From assembly GCA_002354005.1 (NCBI GenBank), contig DEKS01000053.1:1-7143 (forward strand): 7,143 nt of DNA, in the 5' to 3' direction. The position numbers and the translations under genes were made by a program. The notes under the pieces were generated by a model, which was not told where the DNA came from, did no database searches, and saw only the letters and a program-made list of their open reading frames with translations. Each line of letters opens with the position of its first letter. Position 1 is the first letter of the stretch. Below are positions 1 to 6,925 of this stretch, one piece after another. Source of the stretch: Bacteroidales bacterium UBA2716 (GTDB lineage Bacteria; Bacteroidota; Bacteroidia; Bacteroidales; UBA932).

Positions 1-875
1 ACTTTATTCTTGTGGGCCCAGTCGTCAATCTGGGAGCCTTCCACCATGAGGAAGAAGCCTTTCTTGTTATCTAGCATCTGAAGGGCTTTCAGGGTGCTTT
101 CCATGAGGATGGGGCCGCGGTCCAGCGAGGGTTTGAGGTCGTATTCGTCGTACAGGCCCAGGAATTTGTCGCCTTCTGCATCAGCAATGTCTTCCAGCTT
201 GTCCACGTAGGTATAGCCCTTGGCTTTCATCTCCTCAATGAGGTTGCGGCCGTCGGAGCGCTGGTTCCAGAAATGGGTGCCGCCGCCGGAAATGAAGTCC
301 ACGTTGGCGTCAATATACTGGGCCGCCAGGCCTTCCTCGTCCTTCCGGGTGGGGCCGTAGATGCAGAAGTCCGCCGGGGTAGCATCGTTGATGCGGCAGG
401 TAACGGCCACGCCCGTCTTCATGCCCTTGACGCGTTTGCCGTACTGCAGGTTAGACTCCACTTTCTCTCCGTCCGGGCCCAGGCCGATGTAGCCGTATTT
501 GGTCTTTTTGCCGTTGGCCAGGGCGGTTCCGCCGGCGCAGGAGTCCGTGATGAGTTTGTCCGTAGCATAGGTGCGGGAATAGCCCACATACGGCATCTGG
601 TCAATGTTCAGGGCACCGCCGTTGGCTACCCAGCCCACGCTCCACTGCGACAGGCCGGTGCCGTCGCCAATCATGAAGATGACGTTTTTCACCTTCTTGC
701 CCTTGGGCTGTTTGACATGCACCGTCTCGTACGGGGTTTCCACCTTGTATTTATCGTCCTTGGAGAAGGAATAGGTGGCATACTTGGAGCGGTCCCGGTC
801 CAGATCTTCCGGATTCTGGGCAAACGCCCAGGCACACAGGAGCAGTGCTCCGGCGACAAGCATCAATTTTTTCAT
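1..875 (-). CDS. Secreted alkaline phosphatase, N-terminal 291 residues (3' end outside window)
   Basis: This is an exported metal-dependent phosphomonoesterase of the E. coli PhoA superfamily. Residues 1-19 form a signal peptide (MKKLMLVAGALLLCAWAFA, probable cut before QN), so it should act in the periplasm or at the surface. Visible active-site positions, with E. coli equivalents from family knowledge, are D71 in MIGDGTG (D51), nucleophile S112 in ITDSCAGGTAL (S102), D164 and T166 in NDATPA (D153, T155), R177 (R166), and E279, D284 and H288 in EGSQIDDWAH (E322, D327, H331). The remaining zinc ligands (D369, H370 and H412 equivalents) would lie beyond base 1. The start overlaps the GH2 stop as ATGA, and AAGGA sits just upstream, so translation is probably coupled to the GH2 gene. 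One oddity is that Cys113 follows the nucleophile, where Gly, Ala or Ser is usual. The family call is secure; the natural substrate is unknown. Confidence 0.95.
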   Translation of the reverse strand, partial: MKKLMLVAGALLLCAWAFAQNPEDLDRDRSKYATYSFSKDDKYKVETPYETVHVKQPKGKKVKNVIFMIGDGTGLSQWSVGWVANGGALNIDQMPYVGYSRTYATDKLITDSCAGGTALANGKKTKYGYIGLGPDGEKVESNLQYGKRVKGMKTGVAVTCRINDATPADFCIYGPTRKDEEGLAAQYIDANVDFISGGGTHFWNQRSDGRNLIEEMKAKGYTYVDKLEDIADAEGDKFLGLYDEYDLKPSLDRGPILMESTLKALQMLDNKKGFFLMVEGSQIDDWAHKNK

Positions 876-3313
876 AGGTTCCATCCTTCAAGGGTTAGGG
901 TGAGTTCTTTTTGCGCGTAGCGCACCGTGCGGCTTTCGCCGGGTGCCAGGGAGAAGAAGTTGTCGCTCCAGAGGGGACCGGCAATGAGTTGTCCGTTGGC
1001 GTCTTTTGCTTTCAGAATCAGTTGATAGGCCACTACGTCGGAGGTGTTTTCCAGCTTGACCAGCACGCCGTCTTCCGCGGGCTCGGAGGTCATTTCCACC
1101 GTGGCCTTGGGCAGTTCCGCCACAAAGCGGAGATCCGGATATTCGAGGGTCTCGCAGCCCCACCAGTCGCCTTCGCCGTAAACCCCGTTCTTCGCCGGAA
1201 CGGCGTAGAAATTATGGGCCTCGTGCGTACCGCTCAACTCCAGCGCCACAAAGCCGGGACCGGCAACGGGGCCGAACACCTTCACGGGCTCGTAGGCACG
1301 GGAGGTGATTTCCTTTTGCTCCTGACGGACCAGTTTGGAGTTCACGTCATACACTTTCAGGCTGGCGGTAAGCGTGGTTTCCGGAATGGCCTCATTCACC
1401 GCCCACACACAGCCATCGGCATAATTGTATACCAGCTGGACGGGCCGACAGGCGGTTTTGGTGCCGTAATAGCCGGCGGTGGGAACGCCCCACCAGTCGT
1501 ACAGCTGCCAGTACAGGCTGGGCCAGGCGCTGTTGAGCATCCACTGGACAATGCCGGTGGCGCGGGGCACGTTGCCGCGGAAGGCCTCGAACATGGCGCG
1601 CTCGGAATCATAGTCCAGCGCATGCGCCTTGCGCATATAGTCCTGTAAATCAGTTGCTTTGCCATAAACGCCCGCCATCACCTTTTCCTGGAAGGCGGTG
1701 CTGTTCATGTGGGACGACGAAGCCGTGCAGTGGTAGGCCCAGTTGGGGCCGATGGGCCAAAGGTCCTTCTCCCCTACCGTGCGGCGCAGGTTTTCCAGCT
1801 GCGGGATGTTGAGCCCGGGACCCGTTTCCGTGTTGAAGCCGTAGGCGCCGCCGTTCCGGGTATCCGTCCACCAGTAGTCCGGCCCCACCCACTCATAGGG
1901 GCCTTCCATCTTCATGCCGGAAGGGCCGCCCAGGGAGGTGAGCCCCTTGGCGGAGCAAATGTAGGGCCTGTATTCCAGCTTGTTATACATTTCAAGGTAG
2001 CGTTTTTCCAGGCCCGGGTTGGGAATGCGGTCGCTGCCGGTGAGCCAGCCTATCAGGGAAGCGTGGTTGCGCAGGCGGACCACCTGGTCGTGGAAGTAGC
2101 TGACGGCCATATCCTCGGACGCGGGGTCGTTGATGCAGCCGTAGCCGCGGGTTTCCGGAAGGCCGCAGTAGTCTTCCCACTCCCACTGGCAGCTGAAGCC
2201 CACCAAGGTGAGGATGCCTTGCTCGTCGCAAAGGTTGTACACGGTGTCGTCCAGGCCCCAGATGTTCTCGAAGCGGATGCAGTTGAGGCCCATATCGGCC
2301 ACCAGACCTACCTGGAGGGCCAGGCTTTCCGGCGTATCCTGCATGAACAGGTCGTCGGTCCAGCCGGCGGCCTTGATGAGGACGGGACGGCCGTTGAGGA
2401 AAAACTGCCGATGCCCGTTTGCGTCCACAATGCCCTGAATATCACGGATACCGAACGTCACTTGCTTGCTGTGGGAGATGATAGCGTCTTTCTCAAACGC
2501 CACGTCCATGTGGTACAGCTCCGGGGCGCCCATCTCGCGCGTCCACCAGATGCGGGGGTTCTCCACCGTTTCCTCCACGGTGAACGTGCGTTCCTCGCCG
2601 GCGGCCAGGGAGACAGGAAGGGCAAAGCTCCCGCCCTCGTACGTGCCGCGAAGGGTGCCCTCCACGGCACGTGAGGAACGGTTCTTAACCACACAATTAA
2701 CCAATAAACAAGCCGTTGTAAGATTTTCCGGCTCTACGACAGGTCTTACAAAAACGTCCCGGACCTGGACATCGGGCGTGGAAATAAGCTCCACGGGGCC
2801 GGTGATGCCCATGCTCTCGTCCAGGGCGCGGGGGTTCCAGTCCACGTAGCCATGGTTGAGCTCGCCGGACTGGGCGCGGTATACCGTCACTTTTAAGGTA
2901 TTCCGGTTTTTCACCCACGGCGTCACGTCCAATTCCCGGACGATGAAGGTGCCGCAGGTGGTGTCGGCCGAGGCAATGCGACGGCCGTTGAGGTCAATGT
3001 CGGCCCGGTAATTGAGGCCGCCAAAACGCAGGATGGTGCAGGCACCCTTGTCTGCGTCAAAATGGGTGGTGTATACCCAAGGCTGGTCAAAGATGCGCTT
3101 GTCCACGGCCTGGTAGCGGTCCTCCAGGAAGAGGTCCTCCCCGAAGACGCCGGTCTGGTTCAGCGCACCGGCCACGGTGCAGGGAACGCTTACCTGATAC
3201 TTTTGGGAACTTCCCTGCTGCTGGAGGGTCCAGTCGGTGAGCCGGCCCTGTTCGGGAGCAGGGGCGCAGGCCAGAAGGCTCATCATGGCGGATAGCAATA
3301 CAAGTGGTTTCAT
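872..3313 (-). CDS. GH2 lipoprotein, probable exo-beta-D-glucosaminidase (CsxA-like)
   Basis: This 813-residue glycoside hydrolase of family 2 is predicted to remove non-reducing-end D-glucosamine from chitosan-like oligosaccharides or other GlcN-capped glycans. A lipoprotein signal ends at C16 (SLLAC), so it is membrane-anchored and faces outward. The layout is a sugar-binding jelly roll (about 25-185), an Ig-like domain (about 185-290), a TIM barrel (about 290-620) and C-terminal beta domains (about 625-813). The barrel matches Amycolatopsis CsxA as I remember it: GSD with acid/base D428, FNTETGPG with nucleophile E496, E349 in RFEN at the likely amine-recognition position, plus SGMKMEGPY and WMLNSAWPSLYWQLYD. 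The spacing from D428 to E496 (68) is close to CsxA (72). Ordinary GH2 enzymes have NE where this has SD. The start lies 9 bp after the ROK stop and gives a complete signal peptide. The protein has 15 other cysteines, many for an exported protein. The family is certain; GlcN specificity is likely, with beta-mannosidase-type activity the main alternative. Confidence 0.92.
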   Translation of the reverse strand: MKPLVLLSAMMSLLACAPAPEQGRLTDWTLQQQGSSQKYQVSVPCTVAGALNQTGVFGEDLFLEDRYQAVDKRIFDQPWVYTTHFDADKGACTILRFGGLNYRADIDLNGRRIASADTTCGTFIVRELDVTPWVKNRNTLKVTVYRAQSGELNHGYVDWNPRALDESMGITGPVELISTPDVQVRDVFVRPVVEPENLTTACLLVNCVVKNRSSRAVEGTLRGTYEGGSFALPVSLAAGEERTFTVEETVENPRIWWTREMGAPELYHMDVAFEKDAIISHSKQVTFGIRDIQGIVDANGHRQFFLNGRPVLIKAAGWTDDLFMQDTPESLALQVGLVADMGLNCIRFENIWGLDDTVYNLCDEQGILTLVGFSCQWEWEDYCGLPETRGYGCINDPASEDMAVSYFHDQVVRLRNHASLIGWLTGSDRIPNPGLEKRYLEMYNKLEYRPYICSAKGLTSLGGPSGMKMEGPYEWVGPDYWWTDTRNGGAYGFNTETGPGLNIPQLENLRRTVGEKDLWPIGPNWAYHCTASSSHMNSTAFQEKVMAGVYGKATDLQDYMRKAHALDYDSERAMFEAFRGNVPRATGIVQWMLNSAWPSLYWQLYDWWGVPTAGYYGTKTACRPVQLVYNYADGCVWAVNEAIPETTLTASLKVYDVNSKLVRQEQKEITSRAYEPVKVFGPVAGPGFVALELSGTHEAHNFYAVPAKNGVYGEGDWWGCETLEYPDLRFVAELPKATVEMTSEPAEDGVLVKLENTSDVVAYQLILKAKDANGQLIAGPLWSDNFFSLAPGESRTVRYAQKELTLTLEGWNL

Positions 3314-3322
3314 CTCTGATTC

Positions 3323-4144
3323 TTAAAGGGTTGCCGCGCCCACAAGCGCAATGTCGTCCTCCGGCATGGCCTGGATTTGCAGGTCTGCCAAGGTACGGGT
3401 ATACGGGTATTTTTCGCGGAGCGTGGCCCACATGCTTTCCTGAAACAGTGCATAAGAACGGGCGATGCCGCCGCCAAGGACCACGCAGTCCGGGTCATAG
3501 GCATACATGACCACGGAGAGGAACGTGCCCAGATGCTCACCGAAGGCTTTATACAGGGCGATGGCATCCGGATTGCCGCTTTCTGCGGCCTCCGCCACGC
3601 TTCTGGGGCTGTGGCCGCGACTATGGAAGAACTTCTTGGAACAATAGGCCTCGAAATCTTCCTCTAGGTAAGGCAGGGCGCCAATCTCTCCCACGCCGCA
3701 ATGCGAGCCGTCGCACAGCTTTCCGTTCACAATAACGCCTACGCCCACGCCGGTTCCCAGCGTTATGCCCACCAGGATGTTGTACGCTTTTTCCTGGCAT
3801 GCCGCGGCACCCAGGGCAAAACAGTTGGAGTCGTTGTTTACGGATACGGGAACCCCGAACCGGGTTTGGAGTACGTCCTTGATGGGAACTTCGTCCCAGG
3901 AAGGGATGTTGGCCGCCTGGTAGGCAATGCCTTTGGCGGGATCTACCAGCGTAGGGACGCCCACTCCGATGCGTTCCACCTCCGGACAAAAGATCCGGGA
4001 GATTTTGTCGCACAGATAATCCAGCGTCTGCTGCTGCGACCAGTTACGGTCAAATGATGGGACGGTATTCTCCACCACCAATACAGAGCCCTTGACAAGC
4101 CCCATATGGATGGTAGTTCCGCCGATGTCGATTCCTAAAAGCAT
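3323..4144 (-). CDS. ROK-family sugar kinase-like protein lacking the zinc motif
   Basis: This 273-residue cytoplasmic protein has the ROK (repressor, ORF, kinase) actin-like ATPase fold. The ATP phosphate-1 motif is DIGGTTIH (6-13), the catalytic aspartate is D105 in NNDSNCFALG, the phosphate-2 region is ITLGTGVGVGVIVNG (127-141), and an adenosine-site glycine motif VVLGGGIA lies at 221-228. There is no N-terminal helix-turn-helix, so it resembles the kinase branch rather than the NagC repressor branch. It is shorter than the usual 290-320 residues. The family motif ExGH reads EIGA (153-156), and the zinc-binding CxCGxxGC segment is absent: GALPYLEEDFEAYCS follows directly. ROK kinases phosphorylate glucose, N-acetylglucosamine, mannose, allose or fructose. 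Its place before a glucosaminidase suggests an amino-sugar substrate, but the changed site makes this uncertain. The start follows an 84-bp AT-rich gap with promoter-like signals, and no Shine-Dalgarno is visible. Confidence 0.9.
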   Translation of the reverse strand: MLLGIDIGGTTIHMGLVKGSVLVVENTVPSFDRNWSQQQTLDYLCDKISRIFCPEVERIGVGVPTLVDPAKGIAYQAANIPSWDEVPIKDVLQTRFGVPVSVNNDSNCFALGAAACQEKAYNILVGITLGTGVGVGVIVNGKLCDGSHCGVGEIGALPYLEEDFEAYCSKKFFHSRGHSPRSVAEAAESGNPDAIALYKAFGEHLGTFLSVVMYAYDPDCVVLGGGIARSYALFQESMWATLREKYPYTRTLADLQIQAMPEDDIALVGAATL

Positions 4145-4190
4145 TCGATTATCAGTGGTTACAAGTTTTAGCTACCACAAAAATAATCGA
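4145..4190. promoter_or_regulatory. 46-bp interrupted inverted repeat, candidate operator or leader hairpin
   Basis: TCGATTAT (4145-4152) and ATAATCGA (4183-4190) are perfect 8-bp inverted copies. Inside them GTGGT (4155-4159) and ACCAC (4174-4178) form a second perfect 5-bp pair, with a centre only one base away. The structure covers the predicted -7 box and ends against the ATG of the ROK gene. It has no following T run, so it is not a standard terminator. Use as an operator, or as a start-masking hairpin in read-through RNA, is inferred. Confidence 0.5.
4178..4185 (-). promoter_or_regulatory. Predicted -7 box (TATTTTTG) for the ROK-GH2-phosphatase unit
   Basis: Read on the minus strand, this is TATTTTTG, an exact match to the Bacteroidota primary sigma -7 consensus TAnnTTTG. 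It lies 33 bp before the ROK start codon, which would put transcription start near 4172 with a leader of roughly 27 bases. I find no clear TTTG -33 element at the right distance. That would fit a promoter needing an activator, but short AT-rich matches also arise by chance. Confidence 0.45.
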
Positions 4191-4211
4191 CACGAAAATG
4201 AAAAATTACGA

Positions 4212-4240
4212 AATTTGCGTATTTATACTCACAATTTGCG
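4212..4240. promoter_or_regulatory. Two direct repeats 21 bp apart, candidate AraC/XylR-type binding site
   Basis: AATTTGCG occurs at 4212-4219 and again at 4233-4240, a spacing of exactly 21 bp or two helical turns. Over 13 bases (4212-4224 versus 4233-4245) 11 positions agree. Relative to a start near 4172 the copies lie at about -40 to -47 and -61 to -68 of the ROK promoter, where AraC-family activators commonly bind direct repeats. The distal copy lies inside the last codons of the regulator gene. Which protein binds is inferred from location only. Confidence 0.4.
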
Positions 4241-5392
4241 CAATTTCTTCTTTCGATACTCCGTTGGAGTGCATCCTTTCAGCGCACGGAAGCGGCGGGA
4301 CAGGCTCTTGGTGTCCGGCTCGTCCATGCGCGCGGCAATTTCGGACACCGTATCCGATGAGGTGATGAGTTGCTGGGCAAAGTAGTCTATCCGGAGATTG
4401 GAAATGGCGGTATAAAGGCTGGTTCCGGTCACGTCCTTGAAACGCTGCTCCAGCAGCCGGCGCGACACCGGGACCTGGGCAACGACGTCCGACACCAGGA
4501 TTTTGCGGGCGCGGTTCTGGTAAATGAAGCGCATGGCCTCTGCCACAACAGGGTCGCTGGTGGCCTGGATGGCGGTAGAGCCCCGGCCCACAACCGCTAC
4601 GGGACGAATGACAATGTCCTCGCCCGGATACGAGGGGTCCTGCACCATCCGGGTGGCCATGGCCGCCAGCTCAAAACCCGCTTTTTCGATATCGACACTC
4701 ACGGACGTAATGGCCGGCGAGGTAAGGTTGCAGGTGACTTCGTCGTTGTCCACCCCGATGATGGCCACCTCCATGGGGACGTTGATGCCCGATGCCTGGC
4801 AGGTTTCCAACAGGATTTCCGCCTGGTTGTCATCGCAGGCGAAAATGGCGATGGGCCGCGGAAGGGCATACAGCCACTGCTGGAGCTCGGAGATATCGTA
4901 GCTCCACAGGCTGGACAGCTGGCGGTCCGTGAAGATGTGGATATCGTCTATATGGAACTCCTCCCTGAGCGTTTCCCGGAAGCCCTCGAGACGGCCGTCG
5001 CTCCAGCACACGTTCTCGTAGCCGAAGAAGCCCAGGTTCTTGAAACCATGGCCGCACAGCCGGCGGGCGGCCATGGCGCCCGTAAGATAGTAGTCGCCGG
5101 TAAGGTTGGGAATTTCCTCGAACTGGGTGATGTAGTCCTGGGCGATGGCCACAATGCCGTTTTTGCGGAACAACGTCACGTCATCGTCCGGATCGAACTG
5201 CCCTACCACTACGTCGGCCCGCCAGTTTTTGGCCCATTCCACCACGCGGGGGATGCCGATTTCCCGCTTGTAGGACGGCGGCATCTTGCACACCACCCAC
5301 GGCTGTTCCTGCCGCCGGGACCAGGCCATGATTCCGCGGAGCAGCTTATAGGAAAACTGCTCCGTGAAATCCGTTATCATCAGAAGGCGCAT
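4229..5392 (-). CDS. XylR-type AraC-family transcriptional regulator with sugar-binding domain
   Basis: This 387-residue cytoplasmic regulator resembles E. coli XylR in layout and length. Residues 1-275 form a LacI/periplasmic-binding-like ligand domain, with LLRGIMAWSR near the start, FACDDNQAE (184-192), the hinge motif IIGVDNDEVT (211-220), LTSPAITSVSVD (223-234) and a closing RPVAVVGRGST. Residues about 280-385 form an AraC domain with two helix-turn-helices: SDVVAQVPVSRRLLEQRFK (301-319), then TVSEIAARM to FRALKGCTPTEYR (348-380). The very basic tail RKKKLRKL ends the protein. Family members bind a monosaccharide and usually activate nearby catabolic genes. The gene lies just upstream of the ROK-GH2-phosphatase genes and begins 12 bp after the PD40 gene, with no obvious promoter of its own in that gap. 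I infer that the ligand is an amino sugar or another product of the GH2 enzyme; it need not be xylose. Confidence 0.92.
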   Translation of the reverse strand: MRLLMITDFTEQFSYKLLRGIMAWSRRQEQPWVVCKMPPSYKREIGIPRVVEWAKNWRADVVVGQFDPDDDVTLFRKNGIVAIAQDYITQFEEIPNLTGDYYLTGAMAARRLCGHGFKNLGFFGYENVCWSDGRLEGFRETLREEFHIDDIHIFTDRQLSSLWSYDISELQQWLYALPRPIAIFACDDNQAEILLETCQASGINVPMEVAIIGVDNDEVTCNLTSPAITSVSVDIEKAGFELAAMATRMVQDPSYPGEDIVIRPVAVVGRGSTAIQATSDPVVAEAMRFIYQNRARKILVSDVVAQVPVSRRLLEQRFKDVTGTSLYTAISNLRIDYFAQQLITSSDTVSEIAARMDEPDTKSLSRRFRALKGCTPTEYRKKKLRKL

Positions 5393-5404
5393 GGAGTATG
5401 TGTG

Positions 5405-6910
5405 TTATTCTTCCTGTCTTGCCAGTTGCACGGACACCGGACGGCCGTCCCGGTAGGCCACGATGTGCGCCTGAGGGAAGCCCAGCACACGCACGGTGTT
5501 CAGGTCCAGCAGGGCGCTGGAATAGTGCCGATACAGCCCCGTGGAGTACGTGTAGCGGAGGTTTGCGCCCAGGCGCTCGTACACGGGTGATACGCCGCGA
5601 AGCTCGTCCAGGCCGGCATGGCCCGCGGAGGTAAACAGCACAATTTGGTAGATGATGCCCTCCGGGAGGCGGTTGTCATCGGCAAAACGCCCCACGGGCA
5701 TAACGCGGAAGGTCGATGCCTCCGGAGCCGTCCCCAGGCGCAGCTTGATTTTGCCGCCCATGGCATTCTTGGCAAAGGTATAGCTGAGCGAGGCGCCCAC
5801 CACTTCCTTGTCTTCCGCCTGGGCCACCACGCCGCTTTGCAGGAAACTCTGTTCCACCAGGCGGATTTCCAGGTTCACCTCTTCCAGGAGGCTCAGCAGG
5901 GAATCCCGCGCCGCCTGCACGTTCTCCCGGGAAATGGCGTCCCGCAGCTTCCGGGCCTCGTCCATCTTCCGGGCGTACAGCCGCGTGTTGGCGTTTTCCT
6001 GCGGGGCCCCCGACATGGCCGATGCCGCATCCATGCGCGCAAGGTCCTTCACGGCCTTTAGCGCCGCAAGGGCGGAGAGCTCCGCGGCATCGCGCACCGC
6101 CTCCCGCTTTTGCAGGGACTCCCGCTCCAGCACATACACATAGACACTGTCCCGGGAGCACTCCCGGTTGGAGGCAAAGAGCGTATATTTGCCGTCCTCG
6201 GTGTCGCAGAGGAGGAAATCGTCCGCGGGCGAATTGAAGGGGAAGCCCATGTTCACGGGTATGCCCCATCGGCCCGATTCTGCGTCCCAGCGGGACATGT
6301 ACAGGTCCAGGCCACCCACCCCGAAGAGGCCGTCGGAGGAAAAATAGAGTGTTTGGCCATCCGGCGAGAGCATGGGGAACACTTCCGTGCCGGTGCTCAG
6401 GAGGGATTCTCCCAGGAGCCGGGGCGCACGCCAGAGGCTGTCCAGGTCTTCGGTGACAAAGAGGCTCCGCGTGCCCGCGCGGTCGCGTGTGGAATAATAG
6501 ATGGCATCGGCCCCCTTGGGATAATACAGCGGATAGAGCTCCGAGGAGTCCAGCTGGTTGGGCGAGGGATGCCATGCATGCTGGGGAAGCGGGTAGTACA
6601 GGAAAAAGTCCTTGCGGGAGAAGCGCTGGCGGGCCACCACATGCGGTTTGGCGCAAAGGTCCATGAGGTTGAGGCCGTTCTGGGCCTCCGTGGCCCTGGC
6701 GGCATCCCCGGCCAGCTGGTACAGCTCCAGCGCATCCCGGAAGCGGTAGGACCGGTGCAGGCTGTCCGCCCGCGCCACCATCTGCTCCAGGGTCATGCGC
6801 TCCGGGGCAATGGGCATGGTCATAGGCACAGGCCGGTCCAGAATGTTCTGGGCCGATAAGGCGCCCGCCGATACGAGCAGGGCAAGGATACCGGTGAAAA
6901 ATGGCTTCAT
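5405..6910 (-). CDS. Exported TPR / PD40 repeat / SPOR-like envelope protein
   Basis: I do not recognise a named gene. The 501-residue product begins with a signal peptide (about 1-20, cut in LSA|QN), so it is periplasmic or envelope-associated. A TPR-like segment at about 38-70 contains SYRFRDALELYQLAGD. A WD40/PD40 propeller-type segment at about 125-260 includes PMLSPDGQTLYFSSDG (179-194) and GGLDLYMSRWD (199-209). A long charged, Ala-rich helical or coiled-coil stretch follows (about 260-365). The end (about 419-494: IIYQIVLFTS, LRGVSPVYERL, YRHYSSALLDLNTVRVLGF, AYRDGRPVSV) resembles a SPOR peptidoglycan-binding fold. Bacteroidota often pair TPR and PD40 with an OmpA domain; here a SPOR-like domain takes that place. 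I chose the ATG at 6910. An in-frame TTG at 6928 would add six residues before the signal peptide and overlap the predicted -7 box. A role linked to the cell wall or secretion is inferred. Confidence 0.85.
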   Translation of the reverse strand: MKPFFTGILALLVSAGALSAQNILDRPVPMTMPIAPERMTLEQMVARADSLHRSYRFRDALELYQLAGDAARATEAQNGLNLMDLCAKPHVVARQRFSRKDFFLYYPLPQHAWHPSPNQLDSSELYPLYYPKGADAIYYSTRDRAGTRSLFVTEDLDSLWRAPRLLGESLLSTGTEVFPMLSPDGQTLYFSSDGLFGVGGLDLYMSRWDAESGRWGIPVNMGFPFNSPADDFLLCDTEDGKYTLFASNRECSRDSVYVYVLERESLQKREAVRDAAELSALAALKAVKDLARMDAASAMSGAPQENANTRLYARKMDEARKLRDAISRENVQAARDSLLSLLEEVNLEIRLVEQSFLQSGVVAQAEDKEVVGASLSYTFAKNAMGGKIKLRLGTAPEASTFRVMPVGRFADDNRLPEGIIYQIVLFTSAGHAGLDELRGVSPVYERLGANLRYTYSTGLYRHYSSALLDLNTVRVLGFPQAHIVAYRDGRPVSVQLARQEE

Positions 6911-6925
6911 CTCTACTGCAGTTTG

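Noticed and set aside
273..920. Plus-strand open frame of 215 codons opposite the phosphatase
   Set aside because: The minus strand here encodes all expected phosphatase active-site residues; this frame is an antisense shadow.
1709..2674. Plus-strand open frame of 321 codons opposite the GH2 gene
   Set aside because: Its low-complexity His/Val/Gly-rich product has no motif and lies entirely within a well-supported GH2 catalytic region.
4145..4190. Intrinsic terminator after the regulator gene
   Set aside because: The stem is AT-rich with a long loop and is followed immediately by the ROK start codon, not by a T run.
4236..4243. TTGCGCAA palindrome as a separate operator
   Set aside because: It lies in the final codons of the regulator, in a Lys/Arg/Leu-repeating tail that explains the sequence; the overlapping 21-bp direct repeat is the stronger signal.
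4370..5590. Long plus-strand open frame of 406 codons opposite the regulator
   Set aside because: It runs antisense through the regulator and the 3' end of the PD40 gene, shows no recognisable domain, and is expected in GC-rich coding DNA. The minus frames have clear family motifs.
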